Counted from the first letter of the stretch, positions 1 to 7,708 are shown. The stretch is DNA of 28,657 nt from an uncultured Lachnospiraceae bacterium (GCA_910579285.1 CAJTTT010000026.1:1-28657); one strand, 5' to 3'. The notes: generated by a model not told the origin, from the sequence alone. Numbers and translations are program-made.

Positions 1-1
1 G

Positions 2-286
2 CTTGTGGGGAATCCGGCTTCCGACATGACGCTGCCGAAGGCGGTGTACTGGAAGATTCTGCGCAACCAGCTGACTGTATTCGGGACATGGAACTCTTCT
101 TTTACCCATTCGCCGGAAGACGACTGGCACTATGTGCTGGAGAGACTGGGAGACGGGCGGATTGCGCCGGCCCAGATGATTACCCACAGGATGCCGCTTA
201 AGGAGCTGGACCTGGGGCTTGCGGTGATGCGGGATAAGAAGGAAGAGTATGGGAAAGTTATGCTTATTATGTCGGGCGCGCTATAG
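2..286 (+). CDS. Zinc-dependent alcohol dehydrogenase, galactitol-1-phosphate 5-dehydrogenase-like (C-terminal part)
   Basis: The reading frame is open from the left edge and ends at TAG 284-286, so about 94 C-terminal residues are present. The segment NPASDMTLPKAVYWKILRNQ followed by LTVFGTWNSSF, then a DDW..VLE..G.I.P..MITHR stretch and a final KVML, resembles the C-terminal end of GatD-type medium-chain dehydrogenases, which oxidise galactitol-1-phosphate with NAD and bind zinc. The catalytic zinc ligands and the Rossmann core lie outside the window, so the exact substrate (galactitol-phosphate, sorbitol or another polyol) cannot be fixed. No clear terminator follows; the promoter of the next unit begins 38 bases after the stop. 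Confidence 0.75.
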   Translation, partial: LVGNPASDMTLPKAVYWKILRNQLTVFGTWNSSFTHSPEDDWHYVLERLGDGRIAPAQMITHRMPLKELDLGLAVMRDKKEEYGKVMLIMSGAL

Positions 287-323
287 ATATGGAAATTTAA
301 CGCTATTTCGCATATGAAATATC

Positions 324-352
324 TTGACATTTTATATTGTACCCGATAGAAT
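324..352 (+). promoter_or_regulatory. Sigma-A-type promoter for the helicase/DUF2290-like unit
   Basis: TTGACA at 324-329 and TAGAAT at 347-352 are separated by 17 bases, a near-perfect vegetative promoter. Transcription would start near 359, leaving a leader of about 130 bases before the preferred helicase start at 489. It lies between the dehydrogenase stop and the AT-rich two-gene unit and gives that unit its own transcription. Confidence 0.75.
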
Positions 353-488
353 AAACCCATCAGAGGAATTCTAGCAAATGTGCATAGAGCATATTCGGGA
401 CAGTTTCTGTCGAAATTTCCTTAAATACATGGATAATAGGAAGCGCGTGTGCGGAAATGAAAGAAGATGTCGGAAAAGGAGTTGTGGA

Positions 489-2504
489 ATGAGCGATAAG
501 AGCTTGTATTATAAAGGGTTTGATGCAATTACGGAAATAGACGGTTTTTTTGATACATTGAAAGAATATGCGGAGATAAATGAATCTGGTAATTCTGTAT
601 ATATTTTGAACCGTCCGCTGGGAGACAAGAAATATTCGTATGAATATGAAAAAGCGGCGGTTATTCTGATTCCGAAACACAAAATGCTATTTCTGGATTA
701 TGGAAACAATCAGGATGCCTTTGATGAATATGTGGATGAATTTGTAGACGATACCGGGCACATTTCGGATAAATATGATTATATGCAAGTTCTGGGCAGA
801 TCAAGTAAATGGAGCAAGGAATTTGTTGTAAAAATGCAGTACAGGGAAATTCAGAATCTTTCTTTGGCTGCGTTATTGGATAAGATTAAATTACCTAATA
901 AGGAAAGTGTCAGGAAAGGTGAATTTTTGATTTCCCTGCTTACGGGGAGTATCAATGATATACAGAAGACAGGATTAGATTATCCCGAGACATTATTGGA
1001 GCGAATCAAAAGAAAAATTGTTCTTTTTGATGGGGATCAGACAAGATTTATTTATGACGAGCCGCATCAGAGGAGAATTACGATTCAAGGTCTGGCTGGA
1101 ACGGGAAAGACGGAACTTTTGCTGCATAAGATAAAGGAAATTTATACGCATAATAGTGAAGTAAAAATAGCATTTACCTGTCATAATAAAATACTGGCTG
1201 AAAATTTAAGGACGAGAATACCTGAGTTTTTTAATTTTATGAAGGTGCAGGAACAGATAAAATGGGAAGAAAAATTATGGGTTATGAGCAGCTGGGGGTC
1301 TAAGGCAGATAAAAATTCGGGAGTATATAGTTATATTTGCAATTATTATAATATTGAATTTAAAAGATTTTCCTATTCAACTACTTTTGATGCTATATGC
1401 CGGCTGGCGCTTAATGAATTGGAGAAGATAACTCCACTAGAGCCTTGTTTTGACTACATTTTAATTGATGAAAGCCAAGATTTTACTGAGAGCTTTTTCC
1501 AATTATGCGAAAAAGTAACTAGAAAATGTGTATATGTTGCCGGGGATATTTTTCAGAATGTATTTGACAGTGAAGATATTAGCAAAGTTGAACCACAGTT
1601 CCTTTTGAATAAGTGTTATCGGACGGATCCTAAGACACTGATGTGCGCACATGCGATTGGTATGGGATTATTTGAGCCAAATGGAAAATTGCGCTGGCTT
1701 ACAGACAGAGCTTGGAATGATTGTGGATATGATATCCGCAAAGACGGAAAGTATTACGATTTATATCGAAAGCCATTGAGACGATTTGAGGATTTGGAGG
1801 ATATAAATATTAGTACGCTGAAAGTAGTACCAACATCCCGTGATACTTATTTTGATCAGATACTTAAAATTATTGAACAAATACGCAATGAGAATGAAAC
1901 CGTAGAAGCAGAAGATATCGGCATTATGTTTCTGGAGAATATCAATGTCAATTATACGCTGGCTAAACAGCTCCAAGCTGCTATTATGGAGAAATTTGGA
2001 TGGGAGGCAAACATTGGTTATGAATCAAAAGAAAAAAAGAAAGGTACGCTTTTTATCAGTAATAGAAATAATGTAAAGGGCCTTGAATTTCCTTTTGTTA
2101 TTTGCTTTATGCAGGGAAGTCTTACAACTGACCTGCAAATAAGAAACTCCATTTATATGATGTTGACCCGATCATTTATAACTTCCTATTTTGTGTTGCC
2201 AGATGATGATAAGGAGAAATTACAGCATGTCATTGATGGGGTAAAAGAGGTGAATCAAAAAGGATATCTGCATATACAGGAGCCCACGGCGGCTGAGAAA
2301 AAACGCCTTGACAATATAATGATCAAACATACCAGTATCCACAAATCACAACGGGATATTGTTGAGGAAATACTGGATGAATTAAATGTTCCTAAAAAAT
2401 GGAGAGAAAAATTTCATAGTATAGTGGCGACTTTGTATAAAGAGGAATTTGATAGAGACAGGTTGTATGAGTTTATACAGACAAATTACAATCTAATGGA
2501 CTAG
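489..2504 (+). CDS. UvrD/Rep-like superfamily 1 helicase (ATP-binding domain protein)
   Basis: A 671-residue protein from ATG 489. Walker A is GLAGTGKT at residues 201-208 (Lys207). Motif II is LIDESQD around 325-331 (Asp327, Glu328). A KGLEF motif lies near 530 and MLTRS, with Arg561, takes the place of the usual ALTRA motif VI. These mark an SF1 NTPase that moves on or unwinds nucleic acid. The first 200 residues are unlike any domain I recognise, and I see no nuclease motif in the last 100. AGGAG seven bases before ATG 489 decides the start. An in-frame ATG at 378 would add 37 Cys/Arg-rich residues and has only a weak AGAGGA upstream. The gene is AT-rich compared with its flanks, which suggests transfer, and is followed after 14 bases by a DUF2290-like gene. 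The family call is firm; a defence role is inferred. Confidence 0.85.
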   Translation: MSDKSLYYKGFDAITEIDGFFDTLKEYAEINESGNSVYILNRPLGDKKYSYEYEKAAVILIPKHKMLFLDYGNNQDAFDEYVDEFVDDTGHISDKYDYMQVLGRSSKWSKEFVVKMQYREIQNLSLAALLDKIKLPNKESVRKGEFLISLLTGSINDIQKTGLDYPETLLERIKRKIVLFDGDQTRFIYDEPHQRRITIQGLAGTGKTELLLHKIKEIYTHNSEVKIAFTCHNKILAENLRTRIPEFFNFMKVQEQIKWEEKLWVMSSWGSKADKNSGVYSYICNYYNIEFKRFSYSTTFDAICRLALNELEKITPLEPCFDYILIDESQDFTESFFQLCEKVTRKCVYVAGDIFQNVFDSEDISKVEPQFLLNKCYRTDPKTLMCAHAIGMGLFEPNGKLRWLTDRAWNDCGYDIRKDGKYYDLYRKPLRRFEDLEDINISTLKVVPTSRDTYFDQILKIIEQIRNENETVEAEDIGIMFLENINVNYTLAKQLQAAIMEKFGWEANIGYESKEKKKGTLFISNRNNVKGLEFPFVICFMQGSLTTDLQIRNSIYMMLTRSFITSYFVLPDDDKEKLQHVIDGVKEVNQKGYLHIQEPTAAEKKRLDNIMIKHTSIHKSQRDIVEEILDELNVPKKWREKFHSIVATLYKEEFDRDRLYEFIQTNYNLMD

Positions 2505-2518
2505 AGTGAGGGATGCTA

Positions 2519-3166
2519 ATGAAAAAGATACAACTGCCATACGGGGATTACTATGATAAAAAACTTATGAAACCTGTTCACAAACAGGAGGACTGTGTCT
2601 TATTGATATTGGAAATGCTTAACATTTTATTAGCAGGGGAAGTGATCAGTAAGAAAAGGGGCGTGATTATGATCATCGTTGATAAAATGAGCCGGTTATT
2701 TTGCTTTTCAGATGATAAATACTTTTCGATGGTATTTCCATTTGACATAGAGATAACAGAGGGAAAAGATACAACCTATAAAATATATGATTCAATTTTG
2801 GGTATTGAAATTGATAGCCGATTGACGGCCTTAATGAAACGGATGCTGGGACAAATTGATTTTTTACATAATACGATAGACGAAATTATAGAAAAAGCAT
2901 ATTTTGATGTGTCTGGCGAGGAGTATACAGAGGATGAAGTTGAAAAGTGTTTTAATCTTATTCTGAGGCTGTTGTCAATGGAAGCGGGATATATAAGGTA
3001 TGATTATGATTTGGAACACGAAAAGGGGAAATTGCATCCGCTGTATCATTTTGATGTTAATTATTCGTCAAAGGGTGTGTATAAACTGGGAATAAGTAAA
3101 AAAATGAAAGAGGAAGATTTTATTGATCTGCTGGATACGAAAACAGAATGCCGCTATATAATATAA
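2519..3166 (+). CDS. DUF2290-like protein, partner of the upstream helicase
   Basis: A 215-residue soluble, acidic protein from ATG 2519. GAGGG at 2508-2512 sits six bases before this ATG and only directly against the alternative ATG 2513, so 2519 is preferred. The C-terminal part has a YIRYDYD...LHPLYHFDV pattern (an Arg-Asp-Asp cluster followed by His-Pro-x-x-His), which resembles the family I know as DUF2290; this match is from memory and is moderate. No signal peptide or membrane span is visible. It shares the AT-rich composition of the helicase gene and is almost certainly in its operon. The function is unknown; the conserved polar residues could form a catalytic or nucleotide-binding site. 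Confidence 0.6.
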   Translation: MKKIQLPYGDYYDKKLMKPVHKQEDCVLLILEMLNILLAGEVISKKRGVIMIIVDKMSRLFCFSDDKYFSMVFPFDIEITEGKDTTYKIYDSILGIEIDSRLTALMKRMLGQIDFLHNTIDEIIEKAYFDVSGEEYTEDEVEKCFNLILRLLSMEAGYIRYDYDLEHEKGKLHPLYHFDVNYSSKGVYKLGISKKMKEEDFIDLLDTKTECRYII

Positions 3167-3176
3167 ACGTAACACT

Positions 3177-3224
3177 GCAATAGGAATAGTGCCGGCAGAA
3201 CTTAAAAATCCGTATGCCTATTGC
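3177..3224 (+). other. Inverted repeat after the helicase unit
   Basis: GCAATAGG at 3177-3184 pairs with CCTATTGC at 3217-3224 across a 32-base loop that itself holds the palindrome GCCGGC. No T tract follows, so it is a poor intrinsic terminator. It overlaps the start of the next promoter region by position only. Confidence 0.35.
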
Positions 3225-3253
3225 TTGCAACTTTCCGCGTTTTGTTATATGAT
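3225..3253 (+). promoter_or_regulatory. Promoter of the DUF6106-like gene
   Basis: TTGCAA at 3225-3230 and TATGAT at 3248-3253 are 17 bases apart, a good match to the vegetative promoter. The start of the DUF6106-like gene follows 42 bases after the -10 box. Confidence 0.6.
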
Positions 3254-3295
3254 ATCTTTATATTTTCGAGGAACAGCGTTTATGGAGGTTACAGT

Positions 3296-3796
3296 ATGAG
3301 TGAAACATATGTGGAATTGCTGGTAGCGAGAAAGCCTTCCGTGCCGATGCGTTTTTTAAAGATGCTTCTGATTATGCTGACGGTAGTATTTGCGCTGATT
3401 GGCTTCCTGACGCCGTTTGTGGTGGGAATGCTGATTGCGATTGTACTGGGCGGCTGCGCCTATTTTGCGCATATGAACGCTGAGATCGAGTACGAGTACC
3501 TCTATCTTGACAGGGAGCTGAGCATAGATAAGGTATTGGCAAAAAGCCGCAGAAAGAAGGCGGGAAGTTATTCTCTGGAGCAGATGGAGATTTTTGCGCC
3601 CCTTAATTCCCACAGACTGGATTCTTATAAAAACCGCCAGATGAAGACGGTTGATTACAGCTCGGGCATCGCTGCGCAGCCGGAGCGTCGTTATATGATG
3701 ATCTGGAACGGCGATACAAAGATTATTCTTGAGCCGAACGCGGAGATGGTGAAAGCCATTCAGAGCATTGCACCCCGTAAGGTTTTTACAGATTAG
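3296..3796 (+). CDS. DUF6106-like small membrane protein
   Basis: A 166-residue protein. ATG 3296 is chosen because GGAGG at 3284-3288 lies seven bases upstream; an upstream in-frame start at 3221 would overlap the promoter. Two closely spaced hydrophobic segments at about residues 22-40 and 42-60 (LLIMLTVVFALIGF and VVGMLIAIVLGGCAYFAHM) form a hairpin in the membrane, followed by a charged cytoplasmic domain with YEYLYLDRELSIDKVLAKSRRK and MEIFAP. This layout matches the DUF6106 proteins common in Lachnospiraceae, whose function is not known. It is monocistronic, with its own promoter and a terminator-like hairpin at 3816-3848. Confidence 0.75.
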   Translation: MSETYVELLVARKPSVPMRFLKMLLIMLTVVFALIGFLTPFVVGMLIAIVLGGCAYFAHMNAEIEYEYLYLDRELSIDKVLAKSRRKKAGSYSLEQMEIFAPLNSHRLDSYKNRQMKTVDYSSGIAAQPERRYMMIWNGDTKIILEPNAEMVKAIQSIAPRKVFTD

Positions 3797-3815
3797 CAGA
3801 ATAAAGTGGTTGAAG

Positions 3816-3848
3816 AAATACTGTCAGTTGAAGGGCTGGCAGTATTTT
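3816..3848 (+). terminator. Intrinsic terminator after the DUF6106-like gene
   Basis: A 12-base-pair stem, AAATACTGTCAG against CTGGCAGTATTT with one G-U pair, encloses the loop TTGAAGGG and ends in a short T run. The U tract is weak, so termination may be partial. Confidence 0.55.
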
Positions 3849-3860
3849 GCATAAACAAAT

Positions 3861-3891
3861 GGCAGTTTGGCGCCGAGAAAGCCGGACTGCC
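3861..3891 (+). promoter_or_regulatory. Hairpin in the guaB leader
   Basis: Positions 3861-3871 (GGCAGTTTGGC) pair along their full length with 3881-3891 (GCCGGACTGCC), using two G-U pairs, around a nine-base loop. There is no T tract, so it is not an obvious terminator. It lies 47 bases before guaB. I could not recognise a known purine, PRPP or ppGpp riboswitch core in it. Confidence 0.4.
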
Positions 3892-3938
3892 GGATACTTA
3901 CATACTAAACTAACCAGCACAACACAGGAGGAGAGAAG

Positions 3939-5393
3939 ATGGGTCAGATTATTGGAGAAGGAATTACTTTTGATGACGTGCTCTTGGTGCCGAGCTATTC
4001 TCAGGTGATTCCGAATCAGGTGGACTTGACAACGAACCTAACGAAGAAGATCAGGCTGAACATTCCCATGATGAGCGCGGGGATGGATACGGTGACTGAG
4101 CACAGGATGGCCATTGCGATGGCCAGGCAGGGAGGCATCGGCATCATTCACAAGAACATGTCTATAGAGGCGCAGGCAGAGGAGGTAGATAAGGTGAAAC
4201 GCTCTGAGAACGGCGTTATCACAGATCCCTTTTCACTGACTCCGGATCATACGCTGGCCGACGCTGACGCGCTGATGGCTAAATTCAGAATTTCCGGCGT
4301 TCCGATTACCGAAGGACGTAAACTGGTCGGAATCATTACAAATCGTGATTTAAAATTCGAGACTGATTTCAAGAAGAAAATTAAGGAGTCCATGACATCC
4401 GAGAACCTGATTACCGCCAAGGCAGGCATAACGCTGGATCAGGCTAAGGAGATGCTTGCGAAAGCCAGAAAGGAAAAGCTTCCCATTGTGGATGACGATT
4501 ACAATCTGGTAGGACTCATTACCATAAAGGATATCGAAAAAACCATCAAATATCCCCTTTCTGCCAAAGACAGCCAGGGCAGGCTTTTATGCGGCGCGGC
4601 GGTGGGCATTACAGCCAATGTGCTTGACAGGGTGAAAGAGCTGATCGATGCGAAGGTGGATGTGATTGTGCTGGATTCCGCTCACGGACATTCCGAGAAT
4701 GTGCTTAAGTGTGTGCGGATGATTAAGGATAAATATGCCGATCTGCAGGTGATCGCAGGCAATGTTGCCACGGGAGAAGGTACGCGTGCGTTGATCGAGG
4801 CGGGTGCAGACGCGGTTAAGGTGGGCATCGGCCCCGGTTCCATCTGTACGACGAGAGTGGTGGCCGGTATCGGCGTTCCGCAGATTACGGCTATTATGGA
4901 TGCCTATGCGGTGGCGAAGGAGTACGGCGTGCCGATCATTGCGGACGGCGGTATCAAGTATTCTGGAGATATGACGAAGGCCATCGCGGCGGGCGGCGAT
5001 GTCTGCATGATGGGAAGCATGTTTGCAGGCTGTGAGGAGAGCCCGGGAACTTATGAGCTCTATCAGGGCAGAAAATATAAAGTATACCGCGGCATGGGTT
5101 CCATTGCGGCGATGGAGAACGGCAGTAAGGACCGCTATTTCCAGACCGATGCCAAGAAACTGGTGCCGGAAGGTGTGGAGGGCCGTGTGGCTTACAAGGG
5201 CAGTGTGGAGGACACGGTGTTCCAGCTGATGGGAGGCTTGCGCTCGGGCATGGGATATTGCGGAACCTCAACGATAGAGGAGTTAAAACAGAGCGGCAGA
5301 TTTGTGAAGATTTCAGCAGCGTCCTTGAAGGAGAGCCATCCTCACGACATCCATATCACGAAGGAAGCGCCTAACTATTCTGTTGATGAATAA
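3939..5393 (+). CDS. guaB: IMP dehydrogenase
   Basis: A 484-residue enzyme that oxidises IMP to XMP with NAD, the committed step of GMP synthesis in the cytoplasm. The N-terminal motif GITFDDVLLVPSYS is typical. A CBS pair occupies about residues 95-205 (VGIITNRDLKF, VGLITIKDIEK) inside the TIM barrel. The active-site loop GPGSICTTRVV carries the catalytic Cys303, and YRGMGSIAAM plus LRSGMGYCG complete the active site. The length is normal. AGGAGG lies seven bases before ATG 3939. The next two genes make IMP, so product and user genes sit side by side, although the palindromic array at 5396-5575 separates them. Confidence 0.98.
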   Translation: MGQIIGEGITFDDVLLVPSYSQVIPNQVDLTTNLTKKIRLNIPMMSAGMDTVTEHRMAIAMARQGGIGIIHKNMSIEAQAEEVDKVKRSENGVITDPFSLTPDHTLADADALMAKFRISGVPITEGRKLVGIITNRDLKFETDFKKKIKESMTSENLITAKAGITLDQAKEMLAKARKEKLPIVDDDYNLVGLITIKDIEKTIKYPLSAKDSQGRLLCGAAVGITANVLDRVKELIDAKVDVIVLDSAHGHSENVLKCVRMIKDKYADLQVIAGNVATGEGTRALIEAGADAVKVGIGPGSICTTRVVAGIGVPQITAIMDAYAVAKEYGVPIIADGGIKYSGDMTKAIAAGGDVCMMGSMFAGCEESPGTYELYQGRKYKVYRGMGSIAAMENGSKDRYFQTDAKKLVPEGVEGRVAYKGSVEDTVFQLMGGLRSGMGYCGTSTIEELKQSGRFVKISAASLKESHPHDIHITKEAPNYSVDE

Positions 5394-5395
5394 CA

Positions 5396-5479
5396 GCGTG
5401 AGAAGAAATTCTAATCACTCACAGCATAGGCTGTTTCGTGAAGAATTTCTAGGAGTTGCCTTGCAACTCCGTCTCACGC
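5396..5479 (+). repeat. Palindromic repeat, copy 1 (three-way-junction fold)
   Basis: GCGTGAGA at 5396-5403 pairs with TCTCACGC at 5472-5479 and encloses two hairpins. The first pairs AGAAATTCT (5404-5412) with AGAATTTCT (5442-5450), with inner TCAC/GTGA and CAGC/GCTG pairs. The second pairs GGAGTTGC (5452-5459) with GCAACTCC (5463-5470). The first hairpin is a diverged copy of the one at 5486-5534. It starts three bases after the guaB stop. Confidence 0.75.
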
Positions 5480-5485
5480 ATGAAA

Positions 5486-5534
5486 AGAACTTCTAAATTC
5501 ACTCGCAGCAAAGGCTGCTTCGTGAAGAAGTTCT
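5486..5534 (+). repeat. Palindromic repeat, copy 2
   Basis: AGAACTTCT at 5486-5494 pairs with AGAAGTTCT at 5526-5534, with inner TTCAC/GTGAA and GCAGC/GCTGC pairs. The arrangement and much of the sequence match 5404-5450, and differences in one arm are compensated in the other, so the fold is kept. This suggests a dispersed palindromic element family. Confidence 0.7.
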
Positions 5535-5546
5535 ATGTTTCGTGTG

Positions 5547-5575
5547 GGAGAATGCCCGGAATACGGGCCTTCTCC
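5547..5575 (+). terminator. Strong leader hairpin before the IMP cyclohydrolase gene
   Basis: GGAGAA (5547-5552) pairs with TTCTCC (5570-5575), and CCCG (5555-5558) with CGGG (5564-5567). No T run follows, so it may be an attenuator-like or mRNA-stabilising hairpin rather than a true terminator. It ends 36 bases before the next start codon. Confidence 0.35.
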
Positions 5576-5611
5576 GCATAGAACTGCTTAAGAGAGCGAG
5601 GAAACAATATT

Positions 5612-6325
5612 ATGGAAAAGAAAAATTTAGCGAAAGAGCTTGCGGGGAATGCTTACCCGGGCCGCGGGATTGTGATTGGCAAGTCTGCGGACGGATCGCA
5701 TGCGGTGACGGCATATTTTATCATGGGACGCAGCGGCAACAGCAGGAACCGGGTGTTTGTGGAGGATGGAGCGGGTATCCGTACCCAGGCGTTCGATCCC
5801 TCCAGACTGGAGGATCCCAGTCTGATTATCTATGCGCCGGTGCGGGTGCTTGGCAATAAAACGATCGTCACAAACGGCGACCAGACGGATACGATTTATG
5901 AGCTGATGGACAGGCAGCAGACTTTTGAGCAGGCGCTGCGCACCAGGACTTTTGAGCCGGACGCGCCCAACTATACGCCCCGCATTTCGGGAATCATGCA
6001 TCTGGAGAATGGCAGCTACAATTATGCCATGTCCATTTTGAAGAGCAATAACGGCGATCCGTCCTCCTGCAGCCGCTGCACGTTTGCGTACGAGAATCCG
6101 AAGGCGGGAGAGGGACACTTTATCCATACTTATATGGGAGACGGCAATCCGCTGCCCAGCTTTGAGGGGGAACCTGCGCTTGTGGGAATCGAAGGCAGTA
6201 TTGATGAGTTCACGTCGAAGGTTTGGGAAAATCTGAACGAAGAGAACAAGGTGTCTCTGTTTGTGCGGTATATCGAGATCGCTACGGGGAAATACGAGAC
6301 AAGAATTGTGAATAAGAACCAGTAG
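5612..6325 (+). CDS. IMP cyclohydrolase (PurO-like family)
   Basis: A 237-residue protein matching the stand-alone IMP cyclohydrolase family first known from archaea (COG3363 type). It would close FAICAR to IMP, the last step of purine synthesis, in the cytoplasm. Visible family features are the N-terminal NAYPGRGIVIG, YFIMGRSGNSRNRVF, the central TYMGDGNPLPSFEGEP and a C-terminal VRYIEI segment. Bacteria usually carry this activity as the N-terminal MGS-like domain of PurH, and no such domain occurs here. The AICAR formyltransferase gene follows, which fits a split pathway. AGGA nine bases before ATG 5612 supports the start. Confidence 0.88.
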   Translation: MEKKNLAKELAGNAYPGRGIVIGKSADGSHAVTAYFIMGRSGNSRNRVFVEDGAGIRTQAFDPSRLEDPSLIIYAPVRVLGNKTIVTNGDQTDTIYELMDRQQTFEQALRTRTFEPDAPNYTPRISGIMHLENGSYNYAMSILKSNNGDPSSCSRCTFAYENPKAGEGHFIHTYMGDGNPLPSFEGEPALVGIEGSIDEFTSKVWENLNEENKVSLFVRYIEIATGKYETRIVNKNQ

Positions 6326-6412
6326 CGGGGACTTTGGGCTGGATCTGCACAGTGTGCCTGCAATGTGATGAGAATGACAGAAAACAGAGTGGATAGGAGA
6401 AAAAGAAAGACG

Positions 6413-7591
6413 ATGAACGAACTGGAATTAAAATATGGCTGTAATCCGAATCAGAAGCCTTCCCGCATTTTTATGGCGGAAGGCGGTGAACTGCCGATTC
6501 AGGTATTAAACGGCAGACCGGGTTATATCAATTTTTTGGATGCTTTTAACGGCTGGCAGCTTGTCACCGAATTGAAGAAGGCCACAGGCCTTCCGGCAGC
6601 CACTTCTTTTAAGCATGTGTCGCCTGCCGGGGCGGCAGTAGGACTTCCCCTGGGGGAGACTTTGGCCAAGATTTACTGGGTGGATGATTTGGGAGAGCTT
6701 TCTCCTCTGGCCTGTGCGTATGCCAGAGCGAGAGGTGCGGACAGAATGAGTTCTTTCGGTGATTTCATTGCACTCTCCGATGTGTGCGATGCGGACACGG
6801 CCAGACTGATCAAGCGGGAGGTTTCGGACGGCGTGATTGCGCCGGGCTATGAGCCGGAGGCGCTGGAGATTCTGAAGGCAAAGAAGAAGGGCGCCTACAA
6901 TGTGATCCAGATTGACGAAGCGTATGTGCCTGCGCCGATTGAGGTGAAGCAGGTGTACGGTATCAGTTTTGAGCAGGGCAGGAACGAGCTGAAGATTGAC
7001 GATGCCTTTTTTGACAATATCGTGACGAAGGAAAAGGCTCTGCCGAGGCAGGCGAGAATAGATCTGGCGATCGCCATGATCACTTTAAAGTACACACAGT
7101 CTAATTCCGTGTGCTATGTGAAGGACGGACAGGCCATCGGTATCGGTGCCGGGCAGCAGTCCAGAATCCACTGTACCAGACTGGCGGGCACGAAGGCGGA
7201 CAACTGGTTCCTCAGACAGTCTCCGCAGGTACTCGGCTTGCAGTTCGTTGACGGCATCGGCCGGGCGGACAGGGATAATTCCATTGACCTTTATATCGGG
7301 GAGGACTACATGGACGTGCTGGCTGACGGCGCATGGCAGAAGATATTTAAGGTGAAGCCGGAGGTGTTTACGGCGGATGAGAAGCGGGCATGGCTGGATC
7401 AGATGAGCGGCGTGGCGCTTGGCTCGGATGCGTTCTTCCCCTTCGGTGACAATATTGAGCGCGCCCACAGGAGCGGCGTACAGTATGTGGCGCAGCCCGG
7501 TGGATCTGTGCGGGATGACAACGTGATCGAGGCGTGTGATAAGTATGGGATGACGATGTGCTTTACGGGCATAAGACTGTTCCATCACTAA
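6413..7591 (+). CDS. AICAR formyltransferase, stand-alone (PurH C-terminal-like)
   Basis: A 392-residue phosphoribosylaminoimidazolecarboxamide formyltransferase that uses 10-formyltetrahydrofolate to convert AICAR to FAICAR. The segments LKYGCNPNQKPSR, FLDAFNGWQLV, ATSFKHVSPAGAAVG, TQSNSVCYVKDGQAIGIGAG, RIHCTRLAG and ERAHRSGVQYVAQPGGS are those of the formyltransferase half of PurH, and the cyclohydrolase half is missing. ATG 6413 gives the canonical family N terminus, with AGGAG at 6394-6398, a rather long 14-base spacing. An upstream in-frame GTG at 6365 would add a basic stretch and lacks a good ribosome binding site. It follows the IMP cyclohydrolase gene by 87 bases, probably in one operon, and together they replace PurH. 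Confidence 0.93.
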   Translation: MNELELKYGCNPNQKPSRIFMAEGGELPIQVLNGRPGYINFLDAFNGWQLVTELKKATGLPAATSFKHVSPAGAAVGLPLGETLAKIYWVDDLGELSPLACAYARARGADRMSSFGDFIALSDVCDADTARLIKREVSDGVIAPGYEPEALEILKAKKKGAYNVIQIDEAYVPAPIEVKQVYGISFEQGRNELKIDDAFFDNIVTKEKALPRQARIDLAIAMITLKYTQSNSVCYVKDGQAIGIGAGQQSRIHCTRLAGTKADNWFLRQSPQVLGLQFVDGIGRADRDNSIDLYIGEDYMDVLADGAWQKIFKVKPEVFTADEKRAWLDQMSGVALGSDAFFPFGDNIERAHRSGVQYVAQPGGSVRDDNVIEACDKYGMTMCFTGIRLFHH

Positions 7592-7602
7592 GGTAAATGA
7601 AA

Positions 7603-7631
7603 TTGCTTTTCACGCGTATTCGTGGTAAAAT
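7603..7631 (+). promoter_or_regulatory. Promoter of the ptb-buk unit, with a leader hairpin
   Basis: TTGCTT at 7603-7608 and TAAAAT at 7626-7631 are 17 bases apart. The leader then folds: GGAGTCGC (7635-7642) pairs with GCGGCTCC (7664-7671), with GCGC/GCGC inside. The promoter lies just after the AICAR formyltransferase stop. Confidence 0.6.
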
Positions 7632-7708
7632 TTAGGAGTCGCAAAGGCGCGTCAGCGCAGGATGCGGCTCCAGAAAAGACAATAAAACAAAGGAGTGGAA
7701 AAGGGACA

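Noticed and set aside
5394..5611. A purine riboswitch before the IMP cyclohydrolase gene
   Set aside because: The region folds into repeated palindromes, and I could not find the conserved three-way-junction core bases of purine riboswitches.
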